From: Phanerochaete sordida
Taxonomy: Eukaryota; Basidiomycota; Agaricomycetes; Polyporales; Phanerochaetaceae
Length of the DNA stretch: 64,000 nt
Direction of reading: 5' to 3'
Assembly (NCBI GenBank): GCA_019973155.2
Contig: BPQB01000004.1
Location: 186,001 to 250,000, forward strand
The first letter of the stretch is position 1; every line of letters starts with the position of its first letter. The notes below the pieces were generated by a model. It was not told the origin of the DNA and did not search any database. It saw nothing but the letters and a program-made list of their open reading frames with translations. The position numbers and the translations under genes were made by a program. Shown in pieces: positions 56,200 to 64,000 of this stretch.

Positions 56200-59100
56200 A
56201 TGAGCCGGCAGTCCACGCTGGGCATGCACCAGCAGCTGGAAGCCGTGACTGACCTCGCAACCCTCCCCTCCGTCTCAGACGACATCATCGTATCATGCAT
56301 TCGCGAACGGTTCATGGCCGACACCATCTACACCAACATCGGTACCTCTGGCCTTGTTGCGCTTAACCCCCACAAATACGTGCCAAGTAATTCCGACTCT
56401 GTCCTCCAGAAGTACGCGGCCGAGTACCGCGACACGTCCCCCTCGAAAGTCCCGCTTCCACCACACATCTTCCAGCTCGCCAACAATGCGTATTACCACA
56501 TGCGTCGCACCGCTCAAGACCAGTGTATTCTCCTCAGGTATGTCACCTCATCCGCCTTGCTCTCAGGGTCTCGCTCATCTGCTTTCCAGCGGAGAGACTG
56601 GCAGTGGAAAGTCGGAGAACCGCCGTCTTGCTATCAAGACACTCCTAGACCTCAGCGTCAGCAATCCCGGCAAGAAGGGCTCGAAGCTCGCGCATCAACT
56701 GCCCGCGGCGGAATTCGTCCTCGAATCGTTCGGTAGCGCTCGCACGCTCTTCAACGCCAATGCGTCGCGCTTCGGCAAGTACACCGAGCTGCAGTTCACT
56801 GATCGCGGCCGGTTATGCGGTGTCAAGACTATCGACTACTACCTTGAGCGCAGCCGCGTAGCTTCAGTGCCCTCCGGCGAACGCAACTTCCACATCTTCT
56901 ACTACCTCATGGCCGGTGCATCACCGGAGGAGCGGCAGCACATGCATCTGAACGAGAAGATGACCTACCGCTACCTCGCTCAGCGCACGATCCCGGGCAG
57001 GCCTGTCCAAGGCCGTGACGAAGATGCGGTGCGCTTTGATCAGCTCAAGATGGCGCTCAAGAACGTCGGCTTTTCGAAGCGGCATGTCGCCCAGACCTGT
57101 CAGCTCGTTGCTGCCATCCTGCACCTCGGCAATCTCGAGTTCACTATCGACCGCCACCGCAACGAAGACGCTGCGGTGGTTCGGAATATGGACGTGCTCG
57201 AGATCGTGGCTGAATTCCTTGGGGTACAGCCCGCCGCTCTGGAGACGGCGTTGACATACCGGACGAGGCTGATGAAGAAGGAGCTGTGCACGGTCTTCTT
57301 GGATCCTGACGGCGCAGCAGACAATCGGGACGAACTGGCCGTCACGCTGTACTCGCTCCTATTCACCTGGCTCAACGAGCACATCAACCAGCGGCTCCAC
57401 AAAGACGACTTCACGAGCTTCGTCGCGCTCCTTGATCTTCCTGGGCCGCAGAACCTGACGAGTCGCCCCAACGGTCTCGACCAGTTCTGCGTCAACTTTG
57501 CCAACGAGCGTCTGCAGAACTTCGTCCAAAAACGACTTTTCGAGAGTCACGTCAGCGAGTACAACGCTGAGGGCATCTCGAGGTTTGTACCACAGGTGCC
57601 ATACTTCGACAATGCCGAGTGTATCCGCATGTTGCAGCACCGCCCTGGCGGCCTCATTCACATCATGGACGACCAAGCCCGTCGGATGCCTAGGAAGACC
57701 AACCACACCATGGTTGAGGCGTTCAACAAGCGTTGGGGGAACCACTCGTCGTTTAAGGTTGGCTCTGCCGACAGGTCTGGCTTCCCCACCTTCACTGTCA
57801 ACCACTTCAATGGTCCGGTCACGTACTCGGCTGAAGGCTTCCTCGAGAAGAACCAAGATATGATGAGCCCCGATTTTGTGCAGCTTCTTCGTGGCACGAG
57901 TACGACTGAGACTCCCGCTACCGACGGCTCTGGTTCCATCAACCCCTTCGTCCGCGCCCTCTTCACGTCCAAAGCTGTCGCGACGCAGGTGCATCCGAAG
58001 AACGAGGAGACGATTATCTCGGCACAGCAACCGGTGAAGCCTATGCGTGCTCCTTCGACCCGCCGCAAGAACACGATCAAGCGGATGCCGACGCTGCGGG
58101 AAACCGACGCGGATGAGAAGGATGAGGAGGAGGCATCAACCGGAGGTTCTCCATGCATCGCAGGCCAATTCCGCGCGGCCCTCGACATGCTCTTTGAGAC
58201 GCTCGAGGAGGCGCAGGCGTGGTACGTCTTCTGCATCAACCCGAACGACTCGCAACTCCCCAACCAGCTCGAGGGTCGTTCGGTGAAGGGACAGGTTCGC
58301 AGTCTCGGTTTATCGGAGGTTGCGCGCCGCTCGGTCAACGTATTCGAGGTGGCAATGACGTCTCAGGAGTTCCTCGACCGTTATCGAGATACGGTGCACC
58401 AGGTTGGTGTCCAGGAGGGCGAGCCGAGGGAGCGGGTAGAGCAGACACGGACGGCGCTTGGATTGGAGGAGAAGGACATCGTGCTGGGCATGACTATGGT
58501 AAATGCACTTCGTATGCGTGCTAGGGTTCTGCTGACACTTTCGCAGGTCTTCCTCTCACATGCTGCGTTCCACCGACTTGAAGATGATCTTCGAGCAAAA
58601 GATACTGAGGAGCAGAAGCGCAATAGGATCCGTGAAGCTGAAGCTGAAGCTGGTCTTGATCCTCGTGGGCTTGGCGACCCGTACGCTCCGTATAGCACTC
58701 CCGGGCAGGAGGGCCCGTACGAAGGTGGCTACAACGACCCCTTCGGCCAGTCCAGCCAGCAGCTCCCCCTCGTCTCCAATGCCTCCCCCTTCAACCGTGG
58801 CGACGGCTACGACGACTATGACGACCAGAAGTCGATGGACGAGTACGACGTGCGCAGTGCGCTCACGAGCCACAGGGACGACGAGTCGCAGTCCAACTTT
58901 GGCACGGAGTCGTACGCTCCTTCGCGGAATATGTTCCAGAACGCAGACAAGGGCGGTCTGGCAGACAAGGAGGCGATCGCGGGCGAGATACAGGACGGCG
59001 AGACCGTCGAGATCCTCAAGGAATCCTCTGCACGTCGGCGATGGGTCCTGCTCTGCTGGATCCTTACGTGGTGGATACCCACTCCGGTGCTTGCCGCCGT

Positions 59101-62100
59101 TGGTCGCATGAAGCGCCCGGACATCCAGCAGGCGTGGCGTGAAAAGCTGGCACTGAACATGCTCATTTGGTTCATTTGTGGCTGCGCCATCTTCATCATC
59201 GCGATCATTGGTCCTCTGATTTGCCCCACGGAGCACGTCTTCAGCACGAGCGAACTGCAGTCTCACTCGCTGCAGAACAGTCCCAACAATGTGTACACCT
59301 CCATCCGTGGCGAGGTCTTCGACCTGACGAACATCGCCGACACCCATCAGCGCGTCGTGAACGTCATCCCAGAGAAGTCCATCATGAAGTACGGCGGCGT
59401 CGCCGCGGACAACATTTTCCCCGTCCAGGTCAGCGCGCTCTGCAACGGTGTCACTGGTAGCGTCAGCCCCTATGTCACGCTCGACTCCGGCAACAACACC
59501 GACCCAAATGCCCAATACCACGACTTCCGCGCCTGGACTACTGATCCTCGCCCTGACTGGTACTTCGAGAGTATGACCGTCATGCGCTGGAATAACCGCG
59601 TCGGCTTCGTCGGTATCGACTCGAAGGAGCTGAAGAACATGGCCAACCAGAAGCGTTCTGTTGCTGTCTACCGCGGCCTGATCTACGACCTCACTGACTA
59701 TATCACCAACGGTCCAGCTCTCGCTTCGCCCAAGGGCCAGCAGGCACCGTCCGGCATAGACATTCACTTCATGCACGAGTCTGTCGTCGACGTCTTCCAG
59801 TTCAACGCTGGGCAGGACGTCACGAAGAAGATTGATAGCCTCAACATCCCCGGCAACGTGCTCGACTGGCAGAAGACTTGCCTGCGGAACCTCTTCCTCA
59901 TTGGCAAGGTCGACAGTCGCAACTCTCCTCAGTGCTTGTTCTCGCAGTACATTCTGCTCGCACTGTCGATCATGATGGTCAGCGTTATTGGCTTCAAGTT
60001 CATCGCTTCTATCAACTTCGGCTCTGCTCGAGCTCCGGAAGACCATGACAAGTTTGTCATCTGCCAGGTTCCCTGTTATACGGAAGGGCACAGCTCGCTC
60101 AAACGCACGATCGACTCACTTGCCCAGACCAAATACGACGACAAGCGCAAGCTACTCTTCATCATTTGCGACGGTATGGTCGTCGGTTCCGGCAACGACC
60201 AGCCTACCCCGCGTATCGTCCTGGATGTCCTTGGCGCTAACCCCAACGTCGACGCTGAACCCCTGTCCTTCTTGTCGCTTGGCGAGGGCTCGAAGCAGCA
60301 CAACATGGGCAAGGTCTTCTCGGGCTTATATGAGACACAGGGCCACGTTGTGCCGTATATCGTCATCGTGAAGTGCGGCAGACCTGGCGAGAAGTCGCGT
60401 CCCGGTAACCGTGGTAAGCGCGATTCGCAGATGCTGCTCATGCATTTCTTGAACAAGGTATGCTTCCGACAACATCGATCGTTGCATCACCCTTTTACGC
60501 TGCTCTTAGGTCCACTTCAACACCCCTATGAACCCCATGGAGTTGGAAATCTACCACCAGATCAAGAACGTCATCGGTGTCAATCCCACATTCTACGAAT
60601 ACTTGTTCATGGTCGATGCCGATACCACCGTCGCTCCATTGTCTCTTAACCGCCTGGTTTCCGCGTAAGTTCCTTTCGTGTGAGCGTCAGCGGCAGCCTC
60701 TGATGACCTTCCTAGCATGATCCATGACAAGAAACTACTTGGTGTCTGTGGTGAAACCGAGCTGGCCAACGCGAAGCAGTCGATCATCACCATGATGCAG
60801 GTCTATGAGTACTTCATTTCTCATCACATGGCTAAGGCGTTCGAGTCTCTTTTCGGCTCCGTTACCTGCTTGCCCGGTTGTTTCACACTCTATCGCCTGA
60901 GGACTCCCGACACCCACAAGCCCCTGCTCATCTCGAACCAGCTCATCCAGGACTACTCCGAAAATCGTGTCGACACGCTGCATATGAAGAATTTGCTCCA
61001 CCTTGGTGAAGATCGTTACCTCACGACCCTGCTCCTCAAGCACTTCTCGAACTTCAAGACTCAGTTCGTCCGAGACGCCCACGCGTACACAGTCGCTCCA
61101 GATGACTGGAAGGTTCTACTCTCGCAGCGTCGGCGTTGGATCAACTCCACTGTGCACAACCTGGGAGAGCTGGTGTTCCTCGATCAGCTCTGTGGCTTCT
61201 GCTGTTTCTCGATGCGCTTCGTCGTCATGATCGACTTGATCTCCACGCTCATTCAGCCAGTCACTGTCGGATACGTGAGTAACGTCCCAGTTCGTCCGCA
61301 AGTGTCCCGCTCAATCAACTTCACTAGATCGTTTATCTCATCTACCTCGTCGCTGGTGAACACAGAACCATCCCGACGTGGTCGATTGTCATGTTGGCCG
61401 CGGTGTACGGTTTGCAAGCTCTCGTCTTCATCATGCGCCGCAAGTGGGACATGGTTGGGTGGATGGTGTTCTACATCCTCGCCATCCCGGTGTTCTCGTT
61501 GTTCCTGCCTTTGTACTCCTTCTGGCGCATGGACGACTTCTCCTGGGGTCAGACGCGTATCGTCTTGGGAGAGTCCGGTAAGAAGATGGTTGTCCACGTA
61601 AGTTGCCGTTGTGCCCCATGTCCCGCTCAGTTTACTGAATAAATTGTACAGGACGAGGGCAAGTTCGACCCGAGGACAATACCGCTCAAATCTTGGAACG
61701 ACTATGTGAGTACATCCGCACCACTCTGTTGATGCGGCGCTGATAAAGCTCTACAGGAGAACGAACTGTGGGACAAGGAATCCAACCACAGTATCGGCTC
61801 ATGGGTCCCGCCGAGCAAATTCCATAATGATGGCTATGCGGAGTCGCAGACCGCCTCCATGTACGGTCGTGAGACCTACTACGAGCCGGCGATGTCCCGA
61901 GCGTACTCCCCCTCGCCGTCGCAAGCAGGCATGATGTACCCACCCCCAGGGTACCAATCAGGCCGTAACACACCCATGTCAACTGGCTTCATGCCGAACG
62001 TATTGCACCAGCCGACGCCGTCACGTCCCGCCACATCGTATCTCGATGTTCAAATACCGACGTCGCACAGTCCGGAGGACGTCGACCTCGCGCCTGGAGC

Positions 62101-62281
62101 ACCCTCAGACGTAGAGATTGACCGTGCCGTTCAGCACATCCTCCACGACGCCGACTTGACAACCGTGACGAAGCGCGAAATTCGGCGACAGCTGGAAGAG
62201 CAATTCAACATGGACTTGTCAAGTCGCAAAGCAGCGATCAACGCTGCTATCGACCGTGTCCTTCTTGAACGCGCGGGCTGA
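56200..62281 (+). CDS. Chitin synthase with N-terminal myosin motor domain (class V-type)
   Basis: Polymerises UDP-GlcNAc into chitin at the plasma membrane; the myosin-like domain helps deliver or hold the enzyme at growth sites. ATG 56200 gives [20 protein letters not shown]. Motor: P-loop [20 protein letters not shown] after the first intron (56538-56588), [15 protein letters not shown] (switch I region), [13 protein letters not shown], and a relay-like segment to about 58580. Then two membrane helices (59050-59220), a cytochrome b5-like domain ([16 protein letters not shown]), a third helix and the GT2 domain with [33 protein letters not shown] and [14 protein letters not shown]. Export-channel helices follow, and a C-terminal DEK-like domain ([19 protein letters not shown]) ends LLERAG. 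All catalytic motifs are present. Six or more introns. Confidence 0.95.
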
Positions 62282-62755
62282 TGAAGGTTAGCTCGGACGC
62301 TAGCGGACATCTTCTCATGGAACCTCATTAGTTGTTTGGACTTGGCTATAATCTCGCATTGTCGTATTTTTCATCAACGGACTACTGCATCTCACGTGTG
62401 CTTTCCTACCGTACCATCCATAGAATACCAAGGACTGTAATATCCCTCATGAACCTCCTCACGCTGACACTGCCTGGTCGGACAGTCGTATACGAGCCCG
62501 TTACGCACACTCTTTAGGTCTGGTTCTGGAGTGGGATCTATTCATCACATGAACATGTGGACTAAACAATACAACAAGTGTTGGTGAGCTAGAGGTACAA
62601 ATGGCTGTTTGGTTGCGAGAGCAAGACGAAAACGAAGATGAAGAGACGAAGGAGTGCTAGTTGCTATACCGGTAATTCCCAAGGTGCGTGAAATAATACA
62701 AATAACTAGAAAAGAGCGTGTGGATAGGTCGTGAATGCAGGAGAATACAAGGCGT
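62282..62755. other. Convergent 3' spacer
   Basis: About 470 bp between the chitin synthase and ABCB stop codons; AT-richer, no gene seen. Confidence 0.5.
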
Positions 62756-64000
62756 TTAGTCCATCCACTCGCCACCGTGGGCGAGCTGGGCAAAGAGGCC
62801 ACGCTTCTCCATGAGCTGGTGGAAGGAGCCCTCCTCCGCAACGGCGCCTTCGTGGACGACGAGGATACGGTCACACATCTGCATAACCGGCAGCTTGTGC
62901 GTGACCATGAGCGTCGTGCGGCCGACCTTGGCGCGGCGGATCGTCTCCAGGACGGCCAGCTGGTTCGCGGGGTCCAGCGCCGAGGTGCACTCGTCGAGGA
63001 TGAGGACGGTGCTCGGGCGCACCAGTGCGCGCGCGATCTGCAGGCGCTGCGCCTGCCCGCCCGAGATGAGTGATGCGTTCTCGCCCACGAGCGTCTCGTA
63101 GCCCTTCGGCAACGAGAGGATGAAGTCGTGGACGTTCGCGGCGCGTGCCGCGGCCTCGATCTGCTCCCGCGAAAGGCCCTCGGCGCCATAGGCGATATTC
63201 TCGGCGATGGTCGCGTCGAAGAGGTTCGGCTGCTGGCTCACGACGGCGACGTGGTTGCGGAGATGCTCGACGTTGGTGTGGTGAACTGGGTGGTGGCCGA
63301 TGCTGATCGAGCCGGAGTCGGGTTCGTAGAGGCGCTGGAGGAGGGCGGCGATGGTCGACTTGCCAGAGCCGGAGGAGCCGACGACAGCAACGCACTCGCC
63401 GTCGGCAATAGAGAGGGAAAGGTCTTTCAAGACCGGAACGTCCGAGCGTTCGGGATACGCGAAGGAAACATTGTGGAAAGCGACATCGCCAGCGACCGGA
63501 GGACGGAGAGCGCCTTGCGACTCGTCCGTCTGCTTGTCGAGTTTCAGGAGCGTGTTGAAATCCTGTGTAGCCTGCACAGATTTTGCGATACGTTGCGCTG
63601 CAAACTCGTCAGCAAAAGGCAGTTAAGGGGGGCGGTGAAGCGACATACTGAATGACATGAGCTGAGATCCGATGGTAACAGTGAACACAACAAGGTTGAG
63701 GACTTGCACCATGCGCAAGTAACCGTAGGTGCCGTTGGCGACCAAGACTGCGCCGACGTAGAAGAGAACGGCCTCAGAAAGATAGATAAGGGCGCTCGCA
63801 ACACCGTGCGTGCATCCCTCGACGAAAGCACCTCGCACGCCAGTTGCGAGGGCGTGGTCCGCGGACTTCTCGAACTTCTCCTGAAAGACGTTCTCAAAGC
63901 CCATGGCGCGAATGCCGCGAACATTGGAGATCGCCTGCAGGACATAGTTAGCTACCAATCTTGGACCATAGGGATCGGTACTCACGTCGTAGTAGCCCTT
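62756..64000 (-). CDS. ABCB-type transporter, STE6-like (5' part outside window)
   Basis: C-terminal half of an ABC exporter. On the minus strand from the right edge: TMD2 with YVLQAISNVRGIRAMGFE and LSEAVLFYVGAVLVANGTYG; an intron at about 63577-63650; then NBD2 with VAFHNVSFAYPERSDVPVLK, Walker A VVGSSGSGKSTIAALLQRLY, Q-loop VVSQQPNLFDATIAENIAYG, signature LISGGQAQRLQIARALVRPS, Walker B VLILDECTSALD and H-loop LMVTHKLPVM. It ends HGGEWMD with stop TAA at 62756-62758. The signature variant ISGGQAQR and the CDRILVVHEG block resemble fungal a-factor exporters (Ste6) more than drug pumps. That is inference, and the N-terminal half is needed to decide. Confidence 0.85.

Noticed and set aside
58556..60091. 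Long minus-strand frame (511 codons) opposite the chitin synthase
   Set aside because: It is antisense to well-conserved catalytic and membrane segments and is explained by codon bias.

Overview
This window is nuclear DNA of a filamentous basidiomycete, most likely a polypore-type Agaricomycete. The signs are very many short spliceosomal introns of about 48-62 nt with GT..AG ends, GC-rich codons, proteins of fungal families (a chitin synthase with a myosin motor, a PDR-type ABCG pump, a CAP10-like GT90 enzyme), and an expansion of multi-pass membrane proteins of kinds common in Agaricomycetes. No prokaryotic, viral or organellar segment is visible. Gene assignments rest on reading translations and splice junctions by eye; no database search was run.

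Layout. 1-22.4 kb is a compact, mostly housekeeping block: the 3' part of an endopolygalacturonase (GH28), complex I 75-kDa subunit, a 2OG-Fe(II) oxygenase-like protein, a GT90 glycosyltransferase, an AMSH-type deubiquitinase, a carnosine N-methyltransferase-like protein, a myo-inositol/sugar transporter, splicing factor ISY1, a CCC1/VIT1 vacuolar iron transporter and a single-pass membrane protein. A tRNA-Ala(CGC) with a 15-nt intron follows at 22.5 kb.

22.6-40 kb is an accessory region. It holds four same-strand paralogues of one seven-transmembrane family (A-D), a DUF6533-type membrane protein between B and C, a truncated DUF6534-like gene, a 351-bp foldback/MITE-like element, and diverged inverted and direct relics of the 3' ends of copies C and D. 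Gene density is low and base composition swings strongly. This is the most evolutionarily active part of the window and the best candidate for an undescribed, possibly sensory, system.

40.3-64 kb returns to dense core genes: a full-length PDR/ABCG transporter, the PP2A activator PTPA, RBX1 (RING subunit of cullin ligases), the SURF6/RRP14 ribosome-biogenesis factor, a Zrg17-like cation-diffusion-facilitator protein, an unrecognised 114-residue Cys-rich protein in three short exons, tubulin cofactor C, a myosin-motor chitin synthase, and the 3' half of an ABCB exporter resembling STE6. Genes are independently transcribed. Several pairs share short divergent promoters (RBX1/SURF6 233 bp; TBCC/chitin synthase 391 bp; GT90/AMSH 533 bp).
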